Shown here one piece after another: positions 38,779 to 46,886 of a stretch of 64,000 nt of DNA; position 1 is the stretch's first letter, and each line of letters opens with the position of its first letter. Source of the stretch: CAIKMD01 sp963803265 (lineage in GTDB: Bacteria; Pseudomonadota; Alphaproteobacteria; ATCC43930; CGMCC-115725); contig CAWDLZ010000010.1 in NCBI GenBank assembly GCA_963803265.1, positions 184,926 through 248,925 of the forward strand, read 5' to 3'. The position numbers and the translations under genes are program-made. The notes beneath the pieces were generated by a model. That model was not told the DNA's origin. It was given only the letters and a program-made list of their open reading frames with translations, and did no database searches.

Positions 38779-39394
38779 TTGCCTGCTCAATCTTTTCTTT
38801 GATTGGAAAACCAAAGTGTGCGTCGAGATCGTCCTTGGTGAGTGACCATGGACGCGGGATTGATCGGACTCCGTAATAGAAGATAATCTTCGACTCAGCG
38901 GCGATAGGCGAAGCGTTGGCAACCTCGCCGTAGTTTTTCAGAAGAACTTGGGTGCACAGCAAATCGCGTTTGATAGAACGGATTTTGCCTGCGTCGAACT
39001 GCCCGTTACCACGCTTGATTTCATAGGCGCGTATGGTTCGGTCAGCTTCATCGAAGGCGATCAGGTCAACCTGGAGGGTTCGGACCGACTCGCCATAAGG
39101 CAGGTTGCTGTGCAAACAATCTTGGTCACTTTGGGCGCTAACAAGGGCATCGGCGGCACGAGAGACGCGGAACGCGCTCTCCTGCCACACGCGGTGGCGG
39201 TTGCTTTCCCGTAAGCTCTCGCAAAACGCAGTTTCTAAGATGCGCCCGTGCCGCTTGTATGCCGAACTAACGATGCTGGTTGCGCGGGAGTACTTCGCAC
39301 CAGCAATCGGATCGAGAACGAATTTTCGGCGCGCGAGGCCCCGAATGGTCTCATCAACAACCGGAGTAACCCGTTCCATGAACGTTGTCGGCAT
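38732..39394 (-). CDS. PD-(D/E)XK nuclease, likely restriction endonuclease partner of the MT-A70 methyltransferase
   Basis: Protein of 220 residues. The core VDLIAFDEADRTIRAYEIKRG shows the D-X(n)-EXK active site of PD-(D/E)XK nucleases. The C-terminus is helical (IKEKIEQANEYFRVKLQELL). It is first in a two-gene unit with the overlapping methyltransferase. GGGAG precedes the ATG. An IS1380-type element stands about 55 bp upstream and may have separated the gene from its promoter. Specificity unknown. Confidence 0.7.
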   Translation of the reverse strand: MPTTFMERVTPVVDETIRGLARRKFVLDPIAGAKYSRATSIVSSAYKRHGRILETAFCESLRESNRHRVWQESAFRVSRAADALVSAQSDQDCLHSNLPYGESVRTLQVDLIAFDEADRTIRAYEIKRGNGQFDAGKIRSIKRDLLCTQVLLKNYGEVANASPIAAESKIIFYYGVRSIPRPWSLTKDDLDAHFGFPIKEKIEQANEYFRVKLQELLETS

Positions 39395-39453
39395 ATCGCT
39401 CCCGCCATCGATATCCTTGATTCACAATGGCATAGCTCTGAGTCGCTGTCTAG

Positions 39454-41075
39454 CCTGGCTTATTCACGAGGGATCGATTTCCGGTTGGCGGATGTAGCGT
39501 AATTCGTTGACGGCGCGCATGATTCTGTTGCTGAGACAGGGTCAACCCGCGATCACGGAGCGCCACACCCGCCATGGACGACGATAACCTTCTGCCGTTT
39601 TGCTTGCCAGCGATTTGCCGCAAGAAAGTGAGCGTCGCCTTTGACGGAGGACTGCTGTCGTCGGATGGCGGCGTTCTTTTGCTGCGCGAGGTGGAGCGGG
39701 GTCTCGGGCTCGCCGCGCGGCTGGCCGGATGCCTGACGGATCGGCGCAATGCTTCCCGCATCGATCACGCGCTCATCGATATGCTGCGGCTGCGGATGTT
39801 CCTGATCGCAGCGGGATACGAGGATGCCGACGATTGCGATAGCTTGCGTGCCGACCCGGCGTTCAAAATGGCGGTGGGGCGGCTTCCGGAGAGCGGGAAT
39901 GCGCTGTGCTCGCAACCGACCATGTCGCGGCTCGAGAACGCACCATCGAAGATCGAGATCGCACGGATGATGGCTGCGATGGTCGATCTGTTCTGCGCGA
40001 GTTGGGCGCGCCCACCCGCCGCGATCATGCTCGACATCGATGATACTCTCGACCGGGTCCATGGCGGCCAGCAACTCTCGCTCTTCAATGCCTATTACGA
40101 CGAGCGCTGCTTCCTGCCGATCCACATCTACGAAGGCGGTTCCGGCAAGCCGGTTGCCGTCATCCTGCGTGAAGGCAAGACGCCGGGCGGGTCCGAGGTT
40201 CGTACCGTCATCAGGCACGTGACCCGCCACATCCGGAAGATCTGGCCGAAGACGCGCATCTGCTGGCGCGGCGACAGCCATTATGCCCGCCCCGAGGCCA
40301 TGGCTTGGTGCGAAGCGAATGGCATCGATTACATCTTCGGGCTCGCCGGAAACGACGTACTGCATACTCAAAGTCGCGTCGTCGCCGACGATCTCTGCGT
40401 GCGCCGCGCCGAGACCGGCGAAGAGAAACTCCGAACTTGGACCGAGTTCCGCTACGCCGCCAAAAGCTGGACCCAGCCGCGTCGCGTCGTGGCCCGTCTC
40501 GAAGCCACTACCCAGGGCTTCGATGCGCGCTATATCGTCACAACGCTCGAAGGCTCGCCCGGGCATCTCTACGAGACGGTCTACTGCGCGCGCGGCCAAG
40601 CCGAGAACTTCATCAAGCTGCACAAGACCCAGCTCGCCTCGGACCGGACCTCTTGCCGCAGCCCACGCGCCAATCAGTTCCGGCTCATTCTCCATACCGC
40701 CGCTTATTGGCTGCTGCACACAATGCGCGCCGCCGCGCCCAAGCATTCCGCTTGGAGAACGGCGGAGTTCATGACGCTGCGATTGCGGTTGATCAAGATT
40801 GCTGCCCGCGTGGTCGAGCACGCCAGCCGCATCCGCGTCTGGTTGCCGACGGCTTGTCCTGACGCCGCTATCTTCCGTTTGTTCGCCGGACGCTTTGCCG
40901 CCGCGGGTCCATGAACCCTGGGGCGCTGTCGCCCTACCGAGCCCATCCCGCAACCTCCAACCACCACACAATCAGAACCCCATCAGCGTCGAAAGCGACG
41001 CCACCCACCGGCGCGACCACAATCATAAAATCGACAGCGCTCCCGCAATCGCGCCACGCTCATGAATACGTCAGG
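39454..41075 (+). mobile_element. IS1380-family element, distinct subtype
   Basis: A 1622-bp element flanked by CTAG on both sides (39450-39453, 41076-41079). Its ends are related to those of the other IS1380 copies (TATTCACGAGGGATCG at the left). Its transposase is similar to, but clearly different from, that of copies 1-3, so it is a separate element of the family rather than a fourth copy. Confidence 0.9.
39574..40914 (+). CDS. IS1380 transposase
   Basis: Intact 446-residue DDE transposase: IMLDIDDTLDRVHGGQQLSL, WRGDSHYARPEA and YCARGQAENFIKLHK carry the three acidic residues. Same length as the transposases of the other copies. Confidence 0.92.
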   Translation: MDDDNLLPFCLPAICRKKVSVAFDGGLLSSDGGVLLLREVERGLGLAARLAGCLTDRRNASRIDHALIDMLRLRMFLIAAGYEDADDCDSLRADPAFKMAVGRLPESGNALCSQPTMSRLENAPSKIEIARMMAAMVDLFCASWARPPAAIMLDIDDTLDRVHGGQQLSLFNAYYDERCFLPIHIYEGGSGKPVAVILREGKTPGGSEVRTVIRHVTRHIRKIWPKTRICWRGDSHYARPEAMAWCEANGIDYIFGLAGNDVLHTQSRVVADDLCVRRAETGEEKLRTWTEFRYAAKSWTQPRRVVARLEATTQGFDARYIVTTLEGSPGHLYETVYCARGQAENFIKLHKTQLASDRTSCRSPRANQFRLILHTAAYWLLHTMRAAAPKHSAWRTAEFMTLRLRLIKIAARVVEHASRIRVWLPTACPDAAIFRLFAGRFAAAGP

Positions 41076-41361
41076 CTAGTTACATTAAGCTTAGACCCAG
41101 CGATTTGGCGGCATGCGTGCACGAAGGGCACCGCGCTTCGCGCGGCTGCGGGCTTGACAGTCCGACGCGGCCCGGCACGCTTGCTTGTAAGCACCAAAGG
41201 CAATCCAGCGCCTCCTTGAGGCGCTCGAACTGACCGCGTCATGGCATGTCGCTTCGATCTTCGCCGTTGGGCGCAATCCATGAGACTTGGCACCTCGCGC
41301 GCCGATACTGGCGCCGCGAGACGAGATCAAATGTCCAAGAATATCAGAGGAATACCTCAAA

Positions 41362-42519
41362 CTAGGCGGGCCGTCTTCGTAATTGCCGCTCTCGATATTC
41401 CTCGCGCTTAGCTTGACAGGATGTGGCTTGCTCGGCGGTTTGGACTAGATAGGGACGTATCGACGTCTGGTTCTGCCAACCTCCCACCGCCATCAATTCG
41501 GCCGGGGTCGCGCCGGCCGAAGCGCCCTCAGTCGATGCGGTGCGCCGGAGATCCCGGATTTGGATATCGTCCGGAATTCCCGCCGCTCGGGCGATCGTTC
41601 GCGCCGCCTTGGTGAAATCTCGGCGATGCCAGCGTTTCCCGGTCCGCGTCGGGCACACGAACAGATTTGAGATATCGTGGCCCCCGGCGCTCGTCAGAGC
41701 GGTTCTCCTTGCAGAATCGAGAGCGGCTTTAAGGCGCTTTGTCGGTGGAACGAACACTTCCGCACCGCGCTTGGTCTGGCGGATGAACCACGCGCCTCGG
41801 CGCTCGTCGTAAGCGCCCCATGTCAGACTAAGAATATCGCCCGGCCGCTGCATCAATTCCATGCATAATAGTGCGCATCGGCCAACGGCCGGATAACCCA
41901 AGTATTCCGCCATCTTGATAAACCAATCGAGCTGTTCGGGTGTCCAACGTTGGCGACGGGGAGGCGTCGATATTTTCCCCAGCCGAGAGCAAGGGTTCTC
42001 GGAGATTCTCGGCAACCGCAGCGTCGCATATTTGAAGGCTGCCCGGCACGCCGTCATCATCTTATTCGCCGACTCTACGCCGTGGTCGGTGATGCAGCGC
42101 TCATAAATGGCGTATGCCATTTGCCGCGTGACATCAGGGATCTTTACGTTGCCAAACAGGCGCCGCTTGTCGATCATAAGCGTTTCGAGGCTGCGGAATA
42201 TCCAACTGGAATCCTGCCGCCACCTTGCCGAATATCGCGCGAATTTTGGCGATGCTTCAAAGAGCCGGAACAGATAAGCGACCGTCATCGGTTTGACGGT
42301 CTTCAACTTTGGTTTGGGCTTTAGGCGGGAGCGGAATTCGTCGAGTTCCTTGTTGAGTTCTGTCGCCCTGATTTTGGCCGCGTCGAGATCGGTTCCGAGC
42401 ATGACGAAGTGGAAAACACGGGCTTGATACAGGGACTTGGGCGGAGTCCAAAAGTACTTGTATTCGCCGAGGACGTGATGCCCCTTGAGTCTCAGTACCC
42501 CGAATTTGTTGGTTCGCAT
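41362..42519 (-). CDS. tyrosine recombinase/integrase
   Basis: Protein of 385 residues. The N-terminal arm/core-binding region is basic. The catalytic domain shows Arg in CMELMQRPGDILSL, Lys in RQTKRGAEVFVP, DLRRTASTEGA in the place of the HxxR box, and a C-terminal Tyr in TSIRPYLVQTAEQ. The HxxR histidine is replaced. It marks the left part of the defence island and may have brought it in; no attachment site was identified. Confidence 0.82.
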   Translation of the reverse strand: MRTNKFGVLRLKGHHVLGEYKYFWTPPKSLYQARVFHFVMLGTDLDAAKIRATELNKELDEFRSRLKPKPKLKTVKPMTVAYLFRLFEASPKFARYSARWRQDSSWIFRSLETLMIDKRRLFGNVKIPDVTRQMAYAIYERCITDHGVESANKMMTACRAAFKYATLRLPRISENPCSRLGKISTPPRRQRWTPEQLDWFIKMAEYLGYPAVGRCALLCMELMQRPGDILSLTWGAYDERRGAWFIRQTKRGAEVFVPPTKRLKAALDSARRTALTSAGGHDISNLFVCPTRTGKRWHRRDFTKAARTIARAAGIPDDIQIRDLRRTASTEGASAGATPAELMAVGGWQNQTSIRPYLVQTAEQATSCQAKREEYRERQLRRRPA

Positions 42520-42728
42520 GTGGACATTCCCCGAGTGCGTTCATCGCAGCGATCGCCCAAATGATTCGCAAGCCGGGCCTCGATATAATTCAGGTCTTCA
42601 ATAAGGTTGGAGTCCGGGTGAAGCGAGAAACAAATGGGCAGCAACAACCATGGAAGTCGAGCTCGCCAATCCAAGGCGAACTCTATTTTGCCGGGAAGCC
42701 CATTGAACCGCCACTCCTTTGGCACCAC
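42492..42728 (-). CDS. hypothetical small protein upstream of the integrase
   Basis: Open frame of 78 residues (VPKEWRFNGLPGKIEFALDW, LPWLLLPICFSLHP, IEDLNYIEARLANHLGDR) overlapping the integrase start by 28 bp. The composition looks protein-like, with one hydrophobic segment. No family recognised, and it may be spurious. Confidence 0.3.
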   Translation of the reverse strand: MVPKEWRFNGLPGKIEFALDWRARLPWLLLPICFSLHPDSNLIEDLNYIEARLANHLGDRCDERTRGMSTCEPTNSGY

Positions 42729-43270
42729 CGCTCATCGATGCCGATGTGCCATTCTGGCAGTCGATTGCGAACAGCACGAACGCCGCCAATTTCTAGGGTT
42801 ACCTCGATCGCTTCCCGAACGCCACCATGCCACGCCCGCACAAGGACGCATTGCGGCGTTGGTGTCGCCGAAGGTTTTGCTTTTGAACCTCGTCCTCGCC
42901 CTAACATCGGCACCGCCGACAGAGCGCGAAAAATGCGAGAGCCGATTCCCCTCATCTCAGCCGCGTCGAGTTCGAAAAGCAAGCTGTGTTATACTAAATC
43001 CCATTGATCACGACCGATGGTCGTCATCAATGGGGCCTCGAGCGCCGGGCGGCGGACATCCGTCCGCGTTGGCTTCGCACCATTCGGCGCGCGGCCGCGG
43101 TTGCGGCCGATACCAAGTCTCATGAGTCGTGACTCATGAGACTTGGTATTAGCTTAAGATGGCGTCCACCAAACCGTCAGCAGCTCAACCGGGAAACTTG
43201 GCCTGGAGCAAAAGACCGTGCCGCTCGGCGTGGCATCACCAGAACGTCAGGACGATAGCCGGGAAATATC
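42729..43270. other. intergenic region with a long palindrome
   Basis: No recognised gene. Contains the 40-bp palindrome listed separately and should contain the promoter of the SIR2-TPR gene. Confidence 0.4.
43110..43149. repeat. 40-bp palindrome upstream of the SIR2-TPR gene
   Basis: Two perfect 19-bp arms (starting ATACCAAGTCTCATGAG) separated by GT. It lies 121 bp before the SIR2-TPR start. There is no T-run, so it is not an obvious terminator. It could be a protein-binding site or the remains of a very small mobile repeat. Confidence 0.8.
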
Positions 43271-45313
43271 GTGAAACAGACACAACGTATGAAGGACGGC
43301 GTATTTCTGGTGGGCGCCGGCGCCTCTACGTCGCCGCCTTCCAAGCTTCCTGACGCCGAGGAGTTCTCGAAGATTGTCTTCGATCTAATTACCGAGACAG
43401 GCGCGGTATTGCTGGAACCGAAAACGCTATCTCGCCTGCGACGCACGATCAGCGCGGAATTGAGGCTTGAGACATTTTTGGAGACGCTCGCAGCCGAAAT
43501 ATCGCCGCGAATCATATTCCGCGTCTTTCAAATTTTCCTCTCAGCCGAAGCGAATTTCACTCACCTTGCCTTAGTGGCCTTGTCGCCTCATGGCATCGTC
43601 ACCACGAATCAAGATGTGTTGCTCGAGCGTGCTGCATCGCTCCTCAAGGTCAAGCCACGCATCCTCCACCTTCATGGCAGGTGCGACGAGATCGGCACGA
43701 TTGTCACGCTGATAAGTCAATATCTCGGCGGGCTTGATAGGAACATCCTGAAACGATTCCGGAACCTTGTTTCTGGGGGCGACGTCACGGTCCTGGGTTA
43801 CAGCGGCAGGGACCGGGATGTTATGCCGGCATTGCTGGCCGCCAAGCCGAGATCGGTCAGATGGATTCGCCGTACCGGCTCGAAAGTTCATCCGGAACTT
43901 GAGCGGGCTCAACATTTCCTCGGGGCAAGACTGCAAATCGTGGAGGCCGATCCAACCGCGTGGCTCAGGTCATCTCTCGACGCCGATCGGTGCCGTACGC
44001 TTGATGCGCATGTGCGTGGCCTTGCGGCGAAAGCTGTAGCACCAACGCAATCGATACGGAATTCGTTCCGCCAGATTAGTCTGCTTGTACGGAATCGGGC
44101 TATTGCAAGAGTTCTTGAGCATCTCGGCTGGTATTCCGAAGCAAGGCATATTTATATGGAACTCGCCGATGAGCATCATGTGTCCGGACCGCGCATGTTG
44201 CTCGACCTGGGCGTGGTGAATGCGCGTGTGGTCGGGTTCGATGATGCCCGTAAATACTTTGCGCGTGTCCTGGCGTCAACGGGCGCGTCGCCGAGCGTAC
44301 GCGCGCAAGCGCTGGCGGAAGAGATAGACGCATTGCGTAATTCCTCAAAACCGGTTGAGGCTCTTCGACAGAGCGCGAAGCTCGAATCGACACTGAAAAG
44401 ACTGAAGCGCGACAAAACTTATTGGCGCCTGCGTGGATGGTCGCTCAGCGCCAAGGCGGGAATCTTCAGAATCGAGGGGCATCCGAAGGAAGCCCTTGCG
44501 CTCTACCGTCCCGCGGCACGCGCCTTTTCGAAGGCTCGCGACATCAGCGGGCGCATCGACGGATTAACATGGCAGGCCGAATCGGCCCTCATGCTTGGGC
44601 AGATCAAGTTGGCCCTCGACCTTACCGAGGACGCGATTGCGGACACCGTTTTCTACGCCAAATACCTGGTGAAACAATGGCCCTTCTTTGTGCAGTCTGA
44701 AGCGTTCGCTCAGTCAGGCGACATCGGCAGGGCGCTGAAGCTTCTGAGTGAGGCCGAACCGATTTTCGTAACGCACGACAACTTTCAGGGCTCTCTCTGG
44801 AGCCTCATATTGCGATCGGACTGCCTAAGGGAGACTTCGTGGCAGGAGGCCGCCGAAGTCGTGCGGGCGGCTTGGGAACGTTTGGGAAAACGACATTTGG
44901 CGCACGTCGAGGCTAGGCTTTATCTTGAAGAGGCGGAGATTGCGAGAGCCCGCTGCGATTGGACTGGCGTCGAGCAAGCGATCACGAAGCTCAGGAATCA
45001 TCTCGACAACAAAGTTCATTTTACGGCGTCGCCGCCAATTTTGATTGCCCATGCTCTTCTTGTCGAAGCAGAATGCGCTAGACAGCGGGCGCAGGAGGAC
45101 ACGGTTAAATTGCTTAACTTGGCCCGCGGCGCTTACGCCCGGATCGGGGCAAAAGCATTCGTCGCGCGTGTTGACGTGGCCTTATCGTTGGCTGGGCGGC
45201 CCAAGAGATCCGATTCAACATTGTTGAATATCTGCCGTCGCAAACTCTATCAGCTGGAGGTAGCCCGGATCGAGAAGGTAAAAGAAGGGTTCTATCCGAT
45301 CCACTTCCTGTGA
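43271..45313 (+). CDS. SIR2-like protein with C-terminal TPR-type repeats, candidate defence effector
   Basis: Protein of 680 residues. Residues 8-190 are a SIR2-like NAD-binding domain: VGAGAS (14-19), TTNQD (Asn113, Asp115), HLHG (His133/His135) and GYSGRD (176-181). No zinc-binding cysteine set is seen, so NAD hydrolysis rather than protein deacetylation is likely. Residues about 260-650 are helical repeats (GWYSEARHIYMELADEHH, EGHPKEALALYRPAARAFSK, SGDIGRALKLLSEAEPIF) that look like TPRs. SIR2 domains act as NAD-depleting effectors in several anti-phage systems. No NTPase, SLOG or Argonaute partner is present. It lies directly beside the CRISPR array. Start GTG 43271; ATG 43289 is an alternative. 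Confidence 0.78.
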   Translation: MKQTQRMKDGVFLVGAGASTSPPSKLPDAEEFSKIVFDLITETGAVLLEPKTLSRLRRTISAELRLETFLETLAAEISPRIIFRVFQIFLSAEANFTHLALVALSPHGIVTTNQDVLLERAASLLKVKPRILHLHGRCDEIGTIVTLISQYLGGLDRNILKRFRNLVSGGDVTVLGYSGRDRDVMPALLAAKPRSVRWIRRTGSKVHPELERAQHFLGARLQIVEADPTAWLRSSLDADRCRTLDAHVRGLAAKAVAPTQSIRNSFRQISLLVRNRAIARVLEHLGWYSEARHIYMELADEHHVSGPRMLLDLGVVNARVVGFDDARKYFARVLASTGASPSVRAQALAEEIDALRNSSKPVEALRQSAKLESTLKRLKRDKTYWRLRGWSLSAKAGIFRIEGHPKEALALYRPAARAFSKARDISGRIDGLTWQAESALMLGQIKLALDLTEDAIADTVFYAKYLVKQWPFFVQSEAFAQSGDIGRALKLLSEAEPIFVTHDNFQGSLWSLILRSDCLRETSWQEAAEVVRAAWERLGKRHLAHVEARLYLEEAEIARARCDWTGVEQAITKLRNHLDNKVHFTASPPILIAHALLVEAECARQRAQEDTVKLLNLARGAYARIGAKAFVARVDVALSLAGRPKRSDSTLLNICRRKLYQLEVARIEKVKEGFYPIHFL

Positions 45314-45550
45314 CGTGCATCTGATTTCCACCGCTTGGCCAGCGTAATCTGACTGGCGTTGGCGGGTCGCGCTGTCAGTGTCGTTGCGTCTTCCGACGAT
45401 CTTCAGGGTTGTTGCATAAAACTTACCGGGAGCGGGCATTGTGACCACGGATTTCGAATACGCGTCAAAACGCCGCGAGATAACCGTTTTTCGAACGTCT
45501 CGACGAGATCTCGGAAGATCAAATTTGTTTGTATGCAGAGTCGCGCAGCG

Positions 45551-45594
45551 GTCAACTCATTTAGCCCCTCTTAAGAGGGGCTAAATGAGTTGAC
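45551..45594. repeat. 44-bp perfect palindrome abutting the first CRISPR repeat
   Basis: Exactly self-complementary from GTCAACTCATTTAGCC to its mirror, with TTAA at the centre. One base separates it from repeat 1. It lies between the SIR2-TPR stop and the array. No T-run follows on either strand. Confidence 0.9.
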
Positions 45595-45595
45595 G

Positions 45596-46489
45596 GCCGT
45601 GGTTTCCCTACCAACTCCCATCGAGTAGGATGTGCAGCTCGGCCCAGAGGCGCGCGATGCGGCCGTGGTTTCCCTACCGACTCCCATCGAGTAGGATCGC
45701 TCGGCGAGGTCTTGCGGCACAGTGACGGCCGTGGTTTCCCTACCGACTCCCATCGAGTAGGATTTTCGCGCCGACAATCCGGCGAAGGGCGTTGCCGTGG
45801 TTTCCCTACCGACTCCCATCGAGTAGGATCGCGGCCCGCTCGCGCGTCTCCTCGTCGATGCCGTGGTTTCCCTACCGACTCCCATCGAGTAGGATACGCT
45901 TAACGGCGGCGCGGAGCAACTTTCAGCCGTGGTTTCCCTACCGACTCCCATCGAGTAGGATCGGGTTGTCACCACGGCGTCAGCCCGCAGCGCCGTGGTT
46001 TCCCTACCGACTCCCATCGAGTAGGATCGACGTGGAAGGGCACGCACGACGCGATGCGCCGTGGTTTCCCTACCAACTCCCATCGAGTAGGATATTGACA
46101 ACGAAGGTTGCCGCAAGCTCGCCGCCGTGGTTTCCCTACCGACTCCCATCGAGTAGGATGCCGGTCGGCCATGTTGTCGTCGGTGAACTGCCGTGGTTTC
46201 CCTACCGACTCCCATCGAGTAGGATATGCCGCTGAAACGAACCGCCGCCGTTCATGCCGTGGTTTCCCTACCGACTCCCATCGAGTAGGATTCCTCCGAG
46301 CCCTTGATCATCGAGGTACCGGCCGTGGTTTCCCTACCAACTCCCATCGAGTAGGATCGGCCGGGCGAACGGCTCCTCCGGCTGGCGGCCGTGGTTTCCC
46401 TACCGACTCCCATCGAGTAGGATGTCCCGAATACAGTATGCCTTCAATTGGCCGCCGTGGTTTCCCTACCGACTCCCATCGAGTAGGAT
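45596..46489 (+). CRISPR. type II-C CRISPR array, 14 repeats and 13 spacers
   Basis: Repeats are 36 bp, starting GCCGTGGTTTCCCTACC and ending CATCGAGTAGGAT. All 13 spacers are 30 bp, giving a strict 66-bp period from 45596 to 46489. Repeats are identical except base 18, which is A in repeats 1, 8 and 12 and G in the rest. No terminal repeat is degenerate. The tracrRNA pairs with the + strand repeat, so the array is transcribed left to right, toward and convergent with cas2. Spacers are GC-rich and all different. Confidence 0.97.
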
Positions 46490-46512
46490 CGGAGCGCCGG
46501 AACATCTTGAAA

Positions 46513-46556
46513 CTGCTCTGATTTTGGCCTGTTTACCCAGGCCGAAATCAGAGCAG
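46513..46556. terminator. bidirectional hairpin between the array and cas2
   Basis: Inverted repeat of 19-bp arms (CTGCTCTGATTTTGGCCTG and its complement with one G-T pair) around a 6-nt loop. It overlaps the last codons of cas2 and lies 23 bp beyond the last repeat, between two convergent transcripts. Confidence 0.6.
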
Positions 46557-46877
46557 GACCATTTGTAGGGGTGCGGCTTTCTCGTTTTTTGTCGCCTCTC
46601 CGAGCAGCAGCCGCATCCGGCCATATTGTTTATCCGTCACTTGAAGCGCGCGCACGCTGCCTTTTTTCGGCAAACTCTTCGTGACGCGCTGGACGTGTTT
46701 CTCCGCCGCCTCTTCGCCGCGGCACACGCGCGCATATACCGACCATTGCAGCATCATATAGCCGTCGTCCTTGAGGAAGTTGCGGAATTGCGTCGCGGCT
46801 CGCCGCTCGCCCTTGGTGCCGACCGGCAAATCGAAGAAAACAAACATCCACAAGATGCGTACCTCTTCGACGTTCAT
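46548..46877 (-). CDS. cas2: CRISPR-associated endoribonuclease-like Cas2
   Basis: Protein of 109 residues. It starts MNVEEVRILWMFVFFDLPVG, with the conserved Asp of the first strand (FFDLP). It continues FRNFLKDDGYMMLQWSVYAR and a C-terminal basic region. Cas2 dimers bridge Cas1 dimers in spacer integration. It starts 9 bp after the cas1 stop and is last in the cas9-cas1-cas2 operon. The sequence appears intact. Confidence 0.93.
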   Translation of the reverse strand: MNVEEVRILWMFVFFDLPVGTKGERRAATQFRNFLKDDGYMMLQWSVYARVCRGEEAAEKHVQRVTKSLPKKGSVRALQVTDKQYGRMRLLLGEATKNEKAAPLQMVLL

Positions 46878-46886
46878 TCAAAGCCT

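Noticed and set aside
39454..41075. Fourth copy of the same IS1380
   Set aside because: Its transposase and ends are clearly divergent from copies 1-3, so it is a different family member.
45571..46215. 214-residue minus-strand open frame with a repeated SYSMGVGRETTA unit, and several + strand frames over the same DNA
   Set aside because: They are translations of the CRISPR repeats; the 66-bp unit is a multiple of three, so frames stay open by chance.
45596..46489. Array transcribed on the minus strand, continuing the cas operon direction
   Set aside because: The tracrRNA anti-repeat pairs with the + strand repeat, and its hairpins lie 3' of the anti-repeat on the + strand, so guides must come from the + strand.
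45596..46489. Self-targeting spacers against the prophage or IS elements in this window
   Set aside because: Reading the 13 spacers against the window by eye gave no match; the search was not exhaustive.
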